Assembly: GCA_037349315.1 (NCBI GenBank)
Contig: JBAIAC010000051.1
Coordinates: forward strand, 22,976,001-23,040,000
DNA: 64,000 nucleotides
From: Chelydra serpentina
Lineage: Eukaryota > Chordata > Testudines > Chelydridae
Direction: 5' to 3'
Part shown: positions 21,481 to 34,515 of the stretch, in pieces
How positions within the stretch are numbered: the stretch's first letter is position 1
Layout of the letters: each line of letters starts with the position of its first letter
Notes under the pieces: generated by a model
The model's database searches: none
What the model saw: only the letters and a program-made list of their open reading frames with translations
What the model was told of the DNA's origin: nothing
Program-made: the position numbers and the translations under genes

Positions 21481-21745
21481 TGAGCTCCTTGGACAGTCGG
21501 TGACAGAGAAACAAAAAGCATCATCCTTCTTTTACATCTGTTTTTTGACATTCTGAAAGCAAGCGTGTTAGCAACGATGAGGCTTTTTTCCATCCAAAGT
21601 GTGAAAGAGAGACACCATACAGCTAATTCTGTCACCCCTGGAATGATGCAGTGCTGTAGCTTTCCAGCAACCGCCTTCCCAATTAGCATTAAACTCTTTT
21701 CCAAACCCCTAAACCCAATAGCCAACCTACCTTGGGGATTTGCTA

Positions 21746-21750
<5 letters not shown>

Positions 21751-21820
<70 letters not shown>
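21751..21820 (+). repeat. (TA)35 microsatellite
   Basis: Seventy bases of uninterrupted TA. Frames reading IYIYIY on both strands come from this tract. Confidence 0.98.
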
Positions 21821-21823
<3 letters not shown>

Positions 21824-22860
21824 CTCCATCTTTGCTTTTTTTTTCCCATTTATTCCAATGACATTAACAAAACTCCAGTGGGCAAACTGAAGCAGCAATT
21901 CCCTCTGGCTAAACTCTGCATTCATTTCATAATCCTTAGATAAAAGCTTAGAAGCCAGAATATTCATTACCAAGCCAGGCTCTAGGAGTAGTTGGGGTAG
22001 TAATGGAATGGAGCAGATTTGACACAGGGGACGTTGCTACAGAAATTAGCCTGTCATAAGATTACAGGGACTAAGTGTTATTGGATGATAAGGTGTGATG
22101 TGTTAATATTAAATTATCTTGCCAGCAAAAAATAAAAAATAAAAAGAGAGAGAGTCACTGATTAAATTCACATTTATTAAAAGCCCTGAATATGTTATTA
22201 AAAGATCTCAGATAAGCTAGTTTACGTCTGCGTTGGAGATCAAATTGAAAGGGTTCTCCAGGAGGGACGTCTCTGAATGAAAGATTACAACAATAAAACA
22301 AAAATGTCTTTCATAAAATGTTATAGGGCTAAAGGAGCCTTAAAAACTCCAGACTACTCTCCCCTGAGAGGGTAAATTAACCCTTCAGTCCATTTCTTAT
22401 TGCAACAAAATAAGGATTAAGCCGAGAGGGTTTCAGTACGAAATAATGCTCTGTATACACAAAATTCTCTCTATATATAGAGAGAAGATTAACTTGGCCC
22501 ATCTGTATGACATAAGGCTGGGGTATTAGCAAAGGTTTCTGGCAAACATATAAACCACAAGCACAAAGCTTAAGTGATTTGCTCAAGTCACCAGGACCAC
22601 CGAGATAACAATAGAGCCATATAGTATCTACCACTTTTTAAAATTTTGATTTGTTATAGCCAGGCAGCTACAAACAACACTGACACCTAATGTACATTTA
22701 CTCTGAATCCCAGTTTACAATACATTACGTTCTATCCATATTAATGCATTTGTCTGCTTGATCCAGCTGGGTGAAACTAAGAGTGATAGGATGACATCTA
22801 AGGAAAGGAAGAATTAATCTGGGCATTAAGAAAGGGTGAGATATAGCGGAGTGTCAAATA
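21821..22860. other. AT-rich non-coding stretch
   Basis: No repeat family or exon recognised. 22030-22330 has runs such as GATGTGTTAATATTAAATTA and TTCACATTTATTAAAAGCCC and no transposon signatures, so it is a candidate for conserved non-coding sequence. That is a guess from composition only. Confidence 0.3.
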
Positions 22861-22984
22861 GATACATGACAAGGAAAGTGGCAGGAGCAAGCACAGGAAG
22901 TTTACTGTGGGGAACAGTTCTGCAGTGGCAGGGAACTAGCCTAGATGACCCATATGTCTTTTCCCGCTCTAATTTTCTATGGGC
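22861..22984 (+). mobile_element. CR1 LINE 3' end fragment
   Basis: AGGAAGTTTACTGTGGGGAA, CTAGCCTAGATGACCCATAT and TTCCCGCTCTAATTTTCTAT follow the usual CR1 3' end (…tagatgacc…tcccttcc…attctatg). Confidence 0.65.
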
Positions 22985-23704
22985 CCAAATGGAGGAGCAT
23001 GAGGGCATTTTCCATGCAGATTTTCCTGATGCCATGTGAAATTGGCTCGGCTGCCTCCACAGCACTCTAACAGCAGGTATAAACCCCCGGAGGAACTCTG
23101 TGGAGCAAGACATTTGTGGCTAGGGAAGGGGTAGGACAACAGAACAAACCTCACCAACACCACCAACACCCAAAAGACCCTTGCAAAAGCCAACAAGCCT
23201 GCATTAATTTTTCTACAGTCATGAAATAAGGCGAGTCCCCAGGGCAGACACCACCTGGGAATTCCTGGTGGCACAGTTCTTACGGAGCCATCCTATCTGG
23301 GAGCCGGGGGAATCAACAGGAATACTCTGGGTCAATATGACAAGCAATAAAATAGTTCATACAGCAACAGTAGGAAGCAGTCACTTTTCCAAACAGGCTT
23401 AAAAATAACTGAGACAAATGGTGAGAGGGGAAAAAAATTCACCTGCTGATATGACAACTGTGCAAAATAACACGAGATGCTTTAAACATCTCTTGGTCTG
23501 TACCTCATCAGACCAGATGCGTATGCTCACTAAAAGTGTCCGGCTCCTGTGGTGAATGCTCTCTTTGCAGGATTCTCCATGCCAGTGTTTTGAAAATAAA
23601 CACAAAGGTTCTGTATTCTCCCGAGGCAAGTGGCAGAAGCCTCATTTCATGTAAAAGGCAGGCAGGACAAAACGCAATGGGGAATGTACAATGGGAAATA
23701 CATC

Positions 23705-23767
23705 TGCTTTGGCCATGGACAGATGGACTGGATGTTCTAACAGGTCTTTTCCACATCTAATTTCTGC
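23705..23767 (+). mobile_element. CR1 LINE 3' tail
   Basis: GACTGGATGTTCTAACAGGT and CTTTTCCACATCTAATTTCT match a short CR1 3' terminus. Confidence 0.5.
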
Positions 23768-24662
23768 AGGCCAGAGAGTGGCGCTCTCGCTCATCTCAGT
23801 GAGCACTTACTCACATAACCTATCCCACTGAAGCCAGCCAAGGGAAGGTATTTGTTTTTCCCCAGGTTTCTGGGTGAGGGCTCAAGGGGGTGGTGGGTGT
23901 TAATTTCAAGAACTGCCTCCAGATATTTGAACCTGACCTGTTTTGCAGCCAATATCATCTGGCAGAAGAGTTACATTTGCATGATGTCTTTCTGTCCAAG
24001 GTCTCCATTTGCTTTCAGCTTCCCAAATGTATGATTTTGCCCTATTTTTTTTTGTAATTCCTTGCCAGCATAAAGAATGCAACTTGAGCTACTTTATCAA
24101 TCTCCCTCATCATTTCAGAAACCTCAATTATGTTACTACAAAGATTTCTATTGTCCAACAAAAATAAACCCTACTCCCTTAACCTTCCCTCAAAACTTAG
24201 CTCCTTCAGCCAATGGTATCCTTGTTATTGCCCTCTGCTGCGCTCTTACCACTCCTTGAGCAAATCATAAGCAAACAAGCTATGTGCAGAGAGGGCTCAG
24301 CATTTCACTCTCACTTCTCAACCTACGGGAGAGCCCTGGGGCCTCAGTGCTGGAATAGCTGCTCAGTCTCTGGACAGTGACTCCTGGACGGTGCATCTAA
24401 TTAAAAGCAGATCCAATGGTTCCTCTGCCAGCCTAGCCCCACCAGCTCCCTCCATGCCCTCAGCATGGAGTTCACCTCCACAACACATAGGGGTTTCTGA
24501 GGTCCTGCTGCATGGCCACTCTAACCATACCCTCTTGCAGTCCTATAAACCGCTCCAGCGATACAGAAGGCCTTGCATGGAGCCTCCACATTGGGGTGAA
24601 TTTCACCCTAAGGCACTAACATTGTTCCAGTGGCATCATGGCCAGGGCTCTGCCATACACTA
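23768..24662. other. Unassigned non-coding sequence
   Basis: No gene or repeat family recognised. Confidence 0.4.
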
Positions 24663-24679
24663 ATCCATCTCCTGTGATT

Positions 24680-24945
24680 CCCATGCTAGTGTACACACAC
24701 TCATCCTAGCTCTCTTGGAGCAAGTGTGAGCATAAATAGCAGTGTAGATATGGCAGCACGGGCATGGTTGAGCCACTGGTTCCATGTGGGTTTGTACTTG
24801 GCATGGCTCAGTGCTGCCACTACCCATGTTACGGCAGCTACACTGCTATTTATACTGACACTAGCTCAATGACAGCTAGCACGAGTACGCGTGCACAAGC
24901 AGGGGAAATCACGCCCTTAGCTTGTAGTGTAGATGTACAGTGCTG
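24680..24945. mobile_element. Palindromic MITE
   Basis: Imperfect arms face each other: GCATAAATAGCAGTGTAGAT...CAGCACGGGCATGG at the left and CCATGTTACGGCAGCTACACTGC...TATTTATACTGACACTAGC at the right, around the centre near 24805. The outer parts TAGTGTACACACACTCATCC and TTGTAGTGTAGATGTACAG are also inverted. No target duplication was assigned. Confidence 0.55.
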
Positions 24946-26930
24946 AATGGTTGCTCCCTTATCTTGGCTCCTGCCACCTCATCAAATTAATTTACATCGA
25001 ATGGCATGTACCGCCTCTGACCCAGCCACCTAAATTATTCAACTCCTTTTGAATCTGGCTGCATGATGTCTCTCATTTCACTTTGCTCCAGTGCCCCTAA
25101 TGTGACTCTCAGTCTGTGTTAACCAGAGGAATGGCAGTATGAAAACAAACTCTCCTTACTTTTATGGTAATTAACTCAATCGCTTTCTGACCCCAAGATT
25201 ACACCATTTGACAATCTGCTGCCCTAAAGTTGTCCTGGAGTCAATCTGTTAAGAGAAAGAAAGAATTTCTCTCTCCTGTAATAGCAAAGTTTGTAACAGA
25301 GGGACATTTTCTACACGGATTACGTTGTTTTAAATATTCTTTTTGTAAAAATATTTTGTGACCCATGAATGGTATAAAAATGCAAGCCAGGAAAACTGAA
25401 TGAGGCTACAAATACATTTGGGGATTTGAAGCAAGCACATTGTTGGCACTTAATAATAAATAATCATCATAATTAATTATTGATCACAACACAAGCTAAA
25501 TCAAGTTTCACTCTTGTGGTTACCATATCATCACTCCCCTTTGATACTGCCTCTTGATTGGCCTTGTAACATACTCCCTCTCTTCCTCCTCCCTCCTCCC
25601 CCCACCACACACACACTATTTTTGCTCTGACTATTCAAGTGGAGTAAAGAGAACATGATTTGTTCCTAAGAGCCTGTCCTCTTCGCTCACAATGCTCTTA
25701 GGTTCCCAGAAGGTTTTCTGAAATTTCCCAGAAGTCACCACTTGAGGGAGCTGCATGGAGAGCTATGGGATAGGTACCTAGCGAGCAGCATGACTGTAAT
25801 GGTGTTACACAGTCCAAGTGCGGATACAGGGCAAAGCCACAACTGAAACAGCTCAGGACACATTGCACTGTTGGTGCCTATCCTAGTACTATCCCATGCA
25901 TCCAGCTACCAACAGTTTGATTCTCCTGAGTAGATGCAGCCTTCAAATCCTGTCCTAGAATGCAGCAGGCTCAGTATAACATTTAGGATGGATTCTCTGG
26001 GGGCTCCTAAGTCCCAGTCAGGAATCTGTAGGGACGATCCCAAGGACATTACAGATTAGGGGATAGCCAAGAGGAGGATGTCAGGGAAGGATCCCTGGAC
26101 AAAACCCCAGTCAGGAGAGACCCTGAAGGATATGTGCCCAGGGCCTATAGAATGGCTCCTGAAAAGTGGTTCCTAAGAAGACAACAGAGTCCAATCAGTA
26201 TCGATGTGATCTCTGTCCATCTCATTAATATCTGTAAGGCTGCTTGGAACAGGAAATGTGAACAGACAACATTTCAAACAAAAAACTCTCTGACCCTATT
26301 TTATAACCAGTTGTAACAATGGAACACAAGCCAATTCCATCTTGTGGTTCTGACAACTGGCTGCTCCCTTTAGGAGGTTATTAAATCCTGTTATGAAAAG
26401 TAGGCCATTATCATTATGTCACCAGATTCCCTTGATGGAGCTGTACACCTGCTTAGCCCTCTAGCTCATGTTTGCTTATTTACTACTGCTTATAAATGGT
26501 CTCAGTTTATTTTTCTCCTTTTTATCTTTTTGGTGCTCTGAGTTTTGTTCTCTCCGAATATCTCTAGAACACGAGAACCTCACTCCTTCCTCTGAATACA
26601 GCCTTCCATTCTTCCCAAGTGTAGGTTACCATCTTGTCCCAGAGCTTCACTTCATTTTGCATATCACCTGGCTGCTTTGGTTGCAAATTATTAGGGGCTG
26701 AGTGTTCTTGAGCAGAGCACTGTGTGTTAGAGGTGGGTGAAAATGAACCCACCCCAGGTTGATACCAAGCCTGACAGAACCAATTGTGTTGCTGTAAGTT
26801 CCGTTTGGTGGACAAAAGGGTTCCTAGGTGTTTTCCCTTCAGCATAGCAATGCAATATCGCATGAGAGTTGACCTTTTAGCCATGATCCCATTCTCAGAG
26901 CACAGGAAGAACCCACCCTGGCCTGAGAGG
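24946..26930. other. Low-repeat non-coding stretch
   Basis: No transposon ends or exons recognised. 25300-25500 is AT-rich with AATAATAAATAATCATCATA and AATTAATTATTGATCACAAC. The 145-residue minus-strand frame at 26564-27001 overlaps a MIR and is not a gene. Confidence 0.35.
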
Positions 26931-27115
26931 CCGTGTGATTTAACAGATATAGCACTGAATGGGGACCCACAAGACAAGGGTTTTAGTACTGGCTCTGTCA
27001 CTGAGCTTGTGCGACCTCAGCAATTCTTTCACTCTATTTAGACTGTAAGCTCTCTGAAGCATGGGCTGTCTCATTATGTGTTTCTACAGCACCTAGTCCA
27101 ATGGAGCCCTGATCT
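26931..27115 (+). mobile_element. MIR SINE followed by a dispersed repeat end
   Basis: GATATAGCACTGAATGGGGA, TTTTAGTACTGGCTCTGTCA and GAGCTTGTGCGACCTCAGCA follow the MIR sense core. The adjoining AGACTGTAAGCTCTCTGAAG...CAGCACCTAGTCCAATGGAG belongs to the dispersed repeat also seen in antisense at 48170-48275. Confidence 0.6.
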
Positions 27116-28368
27116 AACAACAGGACAAAGGCTGGCTGCTTCCCCTGTAGCTACTCAAGAACCCAGCGTGATGAAAACCCATCCTTAAGCCATAGACAAA
27201 AGGAAACAGCTCTGTTCACTTTCTACAAGTTTTACAGTGTACAGCAGCATCCTAGCTATTCTGGGCAGATTCCTTCATCGATAGGAGGAGCAGGGCAGAA
27301 TGGTGCTTGCATTTAAATGGGGTTGGGAGGAGGCGATGGAATTAAAAGTATTAAAAGTCTAATTTGACAGGGAGAGCCTTTGGGCCGGACAGGCATTCTG
27401 GAGTGGTGCAGCTGGTTTTCAAAATTCATGCGCCATTCTTCCTACAGATAAGTGTCCCTCTTCCCTCTCCCCTCCAGTCACCCCTGTAATTGGTTTAGTG
27501 TTGAGAGTGGGTCCTGACATCTTTCCTATGGGTGATGCTATTATGTATTCTCTCCCTCCTCAGCTCTACCCCTTCATCTGGTCACTTAGCATGGTTGTGA
27601 TTGCATAGGCTCACATACTAAAATAGTTTGTAGTGTTTCCTAGACTCAACATTTGGGGTATCAAGGAAATGACCTACGGTAGCCCGCAAAGAACACCGAT
27701 CCAATCATTACTCTCCAGGGAGTTCTAACTTGGAAAAAGGATTATAGTTTGAAGCCAATAGGGTTGCTCTGGATCTTTATTGATGAAACTGAGATCAGGA
27801 TCTGAATCAGAGAGCTCCAGTTTATTGATGTATTAACCTTCCATTACTTTCTGCCAGTACTGAAGTGTTGATAACAGTCAAAACATAGCAAACATGCGGC
27901 GAGTTATTTCTTTTGAACTACCTAAGGATATAAAGTGTTGAGAGAGCACGTGTAAAAGACAGGGACATTTATTGGAGGAGTTAAGTAAGCACAGCAAATA
28001 ATCCTTGTCATATGTGATTGGCAGATTTCCTAGAAGCCAGGTTTCCTAGAAGCCACAGTTCTGGGAGTTTTAATATGTCTGGAACCAAAAGATAGTGAGT
28101 ATTTCACCCACATTACAATGTTCTTCCTGACACACTCAGTTCCAAAAAGTATCCCCGAACACCCATTCAAATCAAATCTGTGAGTTTGCTTCAATGGCAC
28201 CTGTGCCCCATATACTTTTTTCCCTCAAGCTTTCATCCCAGTGATTCACTCTTCCCAGAAACAGCATTGCCAACACCAGGAGTTCAACAAAATCACAAGT
28301 CAGAACCACAAAAAAAAAAGTCATGGGGTTCCCTTAACAATCACAAGATTTTTAAGAGAGATTAAATC
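27116..28368. other. Unassigned non-coding sequence
   Basis: About 1.25 kb with no gene, no named repeat and no transposon ends recognised. Confidence 0.4.
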
Positions 28369-28373
28369 ATGGG

Positions 28374-29500
28374 TGTGACGGGGTGGGGTCACAGAGACCT
28401 GCTTGGTGCTGCCACCTGGTGTGCCACGGCTACTTCTGCCCCTGCTTCCAGGCCTTTTCCAGCTTGGGACTCCCGAATCCTGTCTGTTTTGAGCCAGATT
28501 CCACTGATCTGCTGCAAACACAGACCCAGGTCCGAACCAAGTCCACTCACAACTGTAAGGCTCCTGGAAGCGCTCTTTGCCTTTGACACCCAGGTGTCCA
28601 ACTCCCAAGGAGGTTCAAACCCTTAATAAATCCGTTTTACCCTGTATAAAGCTTATACAGGGCAAACTCATAAATAGTTCGCCTTCTATTTCAAAGATAG
28701 AAAGATATGCACAGCTGTTTGCCCCCTTCCCGCCGGTACCAACTCGCACACCAGGCAACTTAATAAGTAAAAAGTTATTTTAATAAGTACAGAATGTAGG
28801 ATTTAAGTGATTTCAAGTAGTGACAGACAGAACAAAGTGAATTACTAAATAAAATAAAATAGAACACGCAGTTCTATGTCTAATCAAACTTCACACAGAT
28901 ATAAAACCCTCACTAGGTCCAGTGAACAGGCTATCTTCCACCTAGCCTGGGTCCAGCAATCACTCACCCCCCTAATGTCTTTGTCCTTTGTTCAGTTTCT
29001 TTCAGGTGTGTCCTTGGGGGGTGGAGAGTCTCTCTCTTTAGCCAGCTGAAGACAAAATGGAGGGGTTTCCTAGGGGTTTAAATAGATTTTCTCCTCTGGG
29101 TGGACACCCCTCCCTCTCCCTGTGTAGCATCCAGTTACCAAATGGAGTTGGGGTCACATGGACAAGTCACCTGTCCATGCACAACTCAGTTCCTTCTCAG
29201 ACCAGCCACATTTCTGGAAAAGCTCAGATGTGGATTGGTGTCTGCAAGTTCTATTGTCTGTTAAGTGCTTCTTGATTGGGCACTTAACCTGCACATTCCT
29301 TTCTCAAGAAATACAGCCAATATTCATAACTTCAACTACAACAATGATACATGCATATAAACGGGAGGAATAAATTCAGTAGGTCATAACTTTCACAGAG
29401 ATATGTTACATGGCACATATAGCATAAAACATAGTCCAGTTACATCATGTATACATTTATAAGCATCTCCACATAAAGTTTTATGGGGTACACCGTCACA
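28374..29500. mobile_element. Solo LTR, 1.13 kb
   Basis: The block begins TGTGACGG and ends CCGTCACA, a perfect 8-bp inverted repeat with the TG...CA ends of an LTR. It is flanked by a 5-bp duplication ATGGG (28369-28373 and 29501-29505). No internal retroviral sequence is attached. Orientation is not certain: TTTTAATAAGTACAG (28779) and TTTATAAGCATCTCC (29456) could belong to either strand. Frames inside (95 and 85 residues) carry no domain. The 5-bp duplication fits retroviral or gypsy integration. Confidence 0.82.
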
Positions 29501-29505
29501 ATGGG

Positions 29506-30039
29506 TTGGCTTGTTTTGGGGTTTGGAATGCCCGCTGCTCCCACACACACACATGAGAGACAATTACGGGCTGAAAATTCAACCATACATGCACACAAAC
29601 TAAATAAGTCCACTTCAGCTTTCATACACATGGGCTAAGCCCTGTTGCCCGACTCCTCACTGCTGTCCCCTACACCTATCCCTGCCCCTCGCACTTCCCA
29701 GATTCCTTCCCTGCACACCTGTTCCCTCAACAGGCTGCACTTGGCCTCATTCTCCTCCTCCCATAGTCCTCTTGCAGGGTCCAGTAGCTGCCCCTGTCTC
29801 CAGTCTGCAGGGGCCGCACATGCCCTCGGGCTACTCTCTCATCATTCCCACTCCCTGCAGTGTGGTGGAGGTGAGTTTCCTGCTGCAAGCACAGGGAGTC
29901 TCTGTCCTTCCACACCTGCTCCAGCGCTCTGCCTTGCTCCGAGCACCAGCCCAGCCTGACAACACTTATGGTAACTGCACACGGGCTGGCAACATGGCAC
30001 AAAGCACAAATCTGGTGCTCACTTGTGTAAATATGCACT
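29506..30039. other. Unassigned non-coding sequence
   Basis: Includes a short CA-rich run at 29541-29554 and CT-rich sequence at 29740-29770. No gene evident; the 104-105-residue frames on both strands overlap each other and have no motif. Confidence 0.4.
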
Positions 30040-30330
30040 GACACGAAGGCTCATGGCGAGATGGTTGCAAGGCCACCTTAAAATTTCTCTGTCTTCTCTC
30101 TTCCTAGTCATAAGAATGTCAGTCATCCCATTGGAAAGCAGAAGCAATCCCCAGGACCAATTACCACCCCTCCCAAACAACCACCAGTGAACAGCCAGGG
30201 GCACAGTCAAAGCAACTAGTTTGCAACGAGCTCCCCAGCTGCACCCACCTCGCCATATAGAACATAACCAGAGCCTATCACCTGATCCTCCCGGACAAAC
30301 AAAAGTTCTGATTGGTTGTTCTGGATAATC
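30040..30330. repeat. Dispersed repeat copy related to 40944-41190
   Basis: GTCAGTCATCCCATTGGAAA, GGACCAATTACCACCC and AAGCAACTAGTTTGCAACGA parallel TTTAGTCAGCCCATCAGGGA, GACCAATTACGCTC and AGAGCGACTAGTTTGCAAAG at 41020-41130. Family unknown. Confidence 0.45.
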
Positions 30331-30432
30331 CTGTTTTAAACCCCATCCCACTTTGCATCCTTGTTGGGAGTCTCAGCAGAGGAATGGGCACCACACCCCT
30401 CCTACAGATCAACAGAAGACGTCAATCTCCAA

Positions 30433-30506
30433 GGGTTTGATCCACAGACAACTGAAATCAAGTGAAAGACTCCCATGGACTTCAGTGGGCTTTGGATCAG
30501 GACCCA
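30433..30506. mobile_element. Small palindromic MITE
   Basis: GGGTTTGATCCACAGACAAC and GGGCTTTGGATCAGGACCC form inverted ends around a central CTCCCATGGACTTC. This small palindrome type is frequent in turtle DNA. No duplication assigned. Confidence 0.5.
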
Positions 30507-30957
30507 AAACTATCAGTCTGGAATCTTTCACACACACTAAATGCATTAAACTCACATACATACACCAATCCCAAAACTCAGAAGCCAGGGACATTTAAAA
30601 AAAGGGGGAAAATCTGGAATTCCAAACTCTCAATACAGCTGTGTCAAAGGAATATACCCAGTAACAATTTGCTGCTTAATTTCCTTTTGAATGTTAGCAA
30701 ATAGGAATGTCACTTAGCAATTCAGTCATGGTTAAAATTTAGTAACAGCTGACTAATAATAGCAGGAAATCTGTGGATCCTGCAACTTGGTTAAAAATGT
30801 TGGGGACTCTATCGGTTCCTCACAGTGTAACGTATCAGAGAAACAAACTCGGTGCATGGTTAGAACCCCATCAGGAGTTCTGTCAACAGCTTGCACTCAT
30901 CTTCTTCCATGCTCACTGTCTAGATGAGTTAGTCAAGCCATTCAGAGAACATATTAA

Positions 30958-31060
30958 CTGTTATTATTATTTGTATGTTAGAGTAATGCCTAGAGGTCCC
31001 ACAGTGATAGGCACTGTAGATATACATAATAAGAGACAATCCTTGCCATGAACAGTTTAA
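30958..31060 (+). repeat. Ancient dispersed repeat copy
   Basis: CTGTTATTATTATTTGTATG, CAGTGATAGGCACTGTAGAT and AAGAGACAATCCTTGCC align in order with the copies at 19748, 37675 and 48021. Confidence 0.5.
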
Positions 31061-31081
31061 GGTCTAAACAGACAAGACCCT

Positions 31082-31205
31082 AGGCACAGAGAGATGAAAT
31101 GTCTTACCCCAAATCACACGGCCGTTCAGCGGTGGACCCAGGAATAGAACCCAAGGTCTTCTGACTCCAAGTGCAGTTCAGTGCCCATTCTGCTAGACCA
31201 TACTG
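31082..31205 (-). mobile_element. MIR SINE
   Basis: Antisense MIR: GAAATGTCTTACCCCAAATC, CAGCGGTGGACCCAGGAATA, GAACCCAAGGTCTTCTGACT, CATTCTGCTAGACCATACTG. Confidence 0.75.
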
Positions 31206-34200
31206 TTTCTTATATGTTATGCATACGTTTTGGTTGAATAGTTTGGACCAATAATTTTTGAACAATGGGCATTTTGTGAACTGTTCATTTGGACCATTTG
31301 CTCTTCCAAGGAATGGTAATTTGCTCACGTGACATTGATTCTGCTTCCTGATTGGATGAGAAACTTTTTAACAGGAGAATGGTAAATAATGAACTTGTTC
31401 CCAGCACAAATCTGCTTAATTCTCACTATTTTCATGGATTTCCCAGCACTCCTCCAAATATTTACTGACCAAGAATGAGGAATAACAGTGAATCAAATTC
31501 CAGGTGTTTATCCCAGTTGTACTGGCCAGCCTGTAGGAAATATTTAGTTCTATTGCATATACTCTGTGTGGTGTCTCACTTTACAAACTTCCTCTGTGCC
31601 TCTCTCTAGCTCTGTTAGGGTACAGGCTTTCCCTTCTGGGAAGTCATGAGCTAGGCAAGGAGTCACCTCCTCTCTAAATCCTCTACCTGAATAGAGGACA
31701 TGTTCCTGTTGTTACCTCTACCCAGATCTGCTGTGTTCCCCTCCAGCACAACAGTCAGCACCACATTAGCTAGCACACTCAATGTATACTGTTGGAAGCT
31801 CTCCTGTGCATGTGTCTGCCTCTCCATAAGAGATACCGTATAGAGAGCCCTGCATAGTGGGTAATGTAGTGATGCTGGGGGACTACAGGACATTAGTAAA
31901 ATGGAATAGGGTAGATTATGAGTTCAGTCGCCAGAAAGAATAGGTTGGGTTTTATTTCTTATGTTATTTCCTGCTTCCCCTCACCAAACAAACACACAGA
32001 CACACACACACGCACACATCCCCGACTGCACTTGAGGGAAGGGGATGAGGGATTCAAATTAGATTTTTTTTAAAACAAAACCAAATTCCAAATGCTCATT
32101 TTTCATTCATCTTTAAGTAGTCCCCATGAATTATAGTTCTTGGAACTGGGAAATGGGACCTGGCTTGGAGTCCCCCTCTACGTGCAAAGCCAGATATGGA
32201 GGAGCGGCAAGAGGTTTGAAAATGAGAAACAGTCCCTCTTCCTAGGTATAGCTGAGAGAGGAAGCCACTTCTGGGAGTGGATGTCCCTTGGGCAGGAGGA
32301 GAGCCAGTCCAGGAGACACACAGAGACAACTATGCAGCTTCCTCTAGCACCTTGGACAGAGGCAAGGCATTTGCAGGGGAGGGGCTGCAGTGGTAGCACA
32401 GACAGCTAGTGTGATAATAAATGCAGCCTACATTAAAAAGAACTTCTATTCCCTCCTGTTTAGTCAACTCATCCACTCCCTGCTCATTTGCTCTGGAAAG
32501 AAGGGAATTAAGTATTCCTTTCCCCTGCTGTATGGGGAATAGCCCCAGTTTCCCTGAAATCTCCCATGACGTCCTTCAAAACATGCCTATATTATGCGGC
32601 TGAGTCCCTCATGCCTCTTATTTGAGAGCCATACACGCATACACAAACAAACCCTCCTTGCAACCTGCAGGGCAAATAGACTGTTCAGCCAGGCAGCTTT
32701 ACAAATAACCACCAATTAAAGATTCCGTAACACGCCATTAACTCCAATTTACTGATCCCTGGCCCATGGGACCCAGAGTGGGCCCTTCCAAAGGCCGGTA
32801 CTCAGAGGAAGATTTATATCCTGCTCGTACAATATTTGAAATAATGGAAGCTATTAAATAAATGATGCAAACAAACAGCCACAGGGAAACATCGATCTGG
32901 GCATTTACAGGGGGTACCAATGAAGGAAAAATGAGCACTGACTCTAGAGGAAGGTTATTGACTCACACCAGGAACCTGCCTTTGACCCTGGCTAACAAAT
33001 TCAGAGTTACATTAGCCACTTCGACCCCAATGCACCCTGTTTGGCTTGGCCACTGCAGCACACAGAGGGCCCTTGCTGATGGGAGTGCACCAGTGTCAGA
33101 GCTGAACATGGTCCAGAAGCTAAGTGCCAGCTCAAGTTCCAAAGAGATCAATCTTTGCATTGCAATGGTCTGTGCTCTGATTAGCCGCCCACCCCATCCA
33201 CCCTACCCCCCTCCATCCCTGCTCTCTTTCTCTTTCATACACACACATTATCATCCAACCAGGTCAGTAGAAAATCTATTGAAAACATTCCGATTATTTC
33301 TTAAGAGGGATGCATAAGCAGCCTCTCAGCCTGTGTGACCTTGTGGGTTTTATCTTCCATCAGATAAGTAATCCCCCTTCGCTGGAGCAATAATTCGGTG
33401 TCTATGTATGAGGGATGGAGGCTGCGTGCATGTGAGGGGAAGAGATCATAATCTCTGCATTGAGGGGCAGTGCCAGGCCAGCTGTGCTCAGGCTGTACCA
33501 CTACAAGACCCTTCCTTCCAAACAGTGGTGGCTGGAAAACTCGGGCGCCTGTCCCAGCCCTTTCTTTGAGCCAGAAGGAGTCCATGTGATTTGGAGCCCC
33601 AACCCTTCCCAATACACCATCAGGCCCCTTTTAAAATCCCTGCCTCCCCCTCTACTACGTGTCAAATTCAGTCCTGAAGTAAATGGGTCCAATTCTCATT
33701 GGCATCAATGAACAGGAGGAGAGAATGTCATTGGAAACATGGGTATCTATGTAAGAAGAGGGGAAGGGGAAGAGACCTGCTGCGTAAGGGTGGGTTAAAA
33801 CTAAATAGCTCTGACCCACTGCAATCTGGGACAGTCTTCCCCCCTTCCCTCCCACACACACAGTTGTACACACTCATCCCTTGAGAATCTTGCCCTCAGA
33901 AAACTTCCCCCCGCCAGGAAAGGTCACCTTCCCTGCCTCTGCCATAGACATTTGCTTTGCAGTGTATTGTCACCTACTAAATACAAGGCTGTATTTGCCT
34001 CTGTCTGCAGCTTGTGCCTTCCTCCCCACTTCCCCATCCAAAGAATTTCACAGAAGCCATCAATCACTGCCCTTCAGAATTGCCATATAGAAGCAGGCTA
34101 ATGCCCCAGTGAGTCCTGTGTACTCTTTTTTAAGCTCCCACTGTCTATTCCAGAGCTCAGGTGATTTATCCCCACTTTAAGGTCCAAAGCAGTGCAAAAG

Positions 34201-34315
34201 GAGACACTGTAAAAGAGAATCAGGCCCCAAGAATGCCGCTCATGATATATTATGGGCCACACGGTTATAAGTTAGGAAGGCTGAGGAGGAAGTGGGTGAG
34301 CATCAGGTTTGAATA
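31206..34315. other. Low-repeat non-coding stretch
   Basis: About 3.1 kb where I recognise only short simple repeats (CACACAGACACACAC at 31995; CT-rich runs near 33200). 32700-32860 is AT-rich with CACCAATTAAAGATTCCG and GAAGCTATTAAATAAATGAT and could be conserved non-coding sequence. The 151-residue frame at 32862-33317 has no recognisable domain. Confidence 0.4.
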
Positions 34316-34515
34316 ATTAAAGGGGCCAATTTCTACTCTCTTACACCAAATAAATCCATAGAAATGCCATAGATTTCAGCAGAGCACTGCCAGGGTAGGG
34401 TAAAAGGGCCTTAACATGAGTGTGAATGTAATTTACGATGTCAAATCGCTTTAGTGTAAATGAGAATCAGCTGCACCAGCTGTAACTGAGAGCAGAATCT
34501 GGGGCTTTTTCCCCA
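34316..34515. mobile_element. Possible palindromic MITE fragment
   Basis: GGGGCCAATTTCTACTCTCT at the left and GAGAGCAGAATCTGGGGC at the right form an imperfect inverted repeat, with CTTTAGTGTAAATGAGAATC inside. It resembles the 'gattctgatctcactta/taagtgagaggagaatcaggcc' palindromes frequent in turtles. Confidence 0.45.

Noticed and set aside
21740..21973. IYIYIY repeats in frames on both strands
   Set aside because: Translation of a (TA)35 microsatellite.
26564..27001. 145-residue minus-strand frame
   Set aside because: It overlaps a MIR and has no domain signature.
29645..30044. Opposed 104- and 105-residue frames
   Set aside because: They overlap on both strands without motifs; the serine/proline composition follows from CT-rich DNA.
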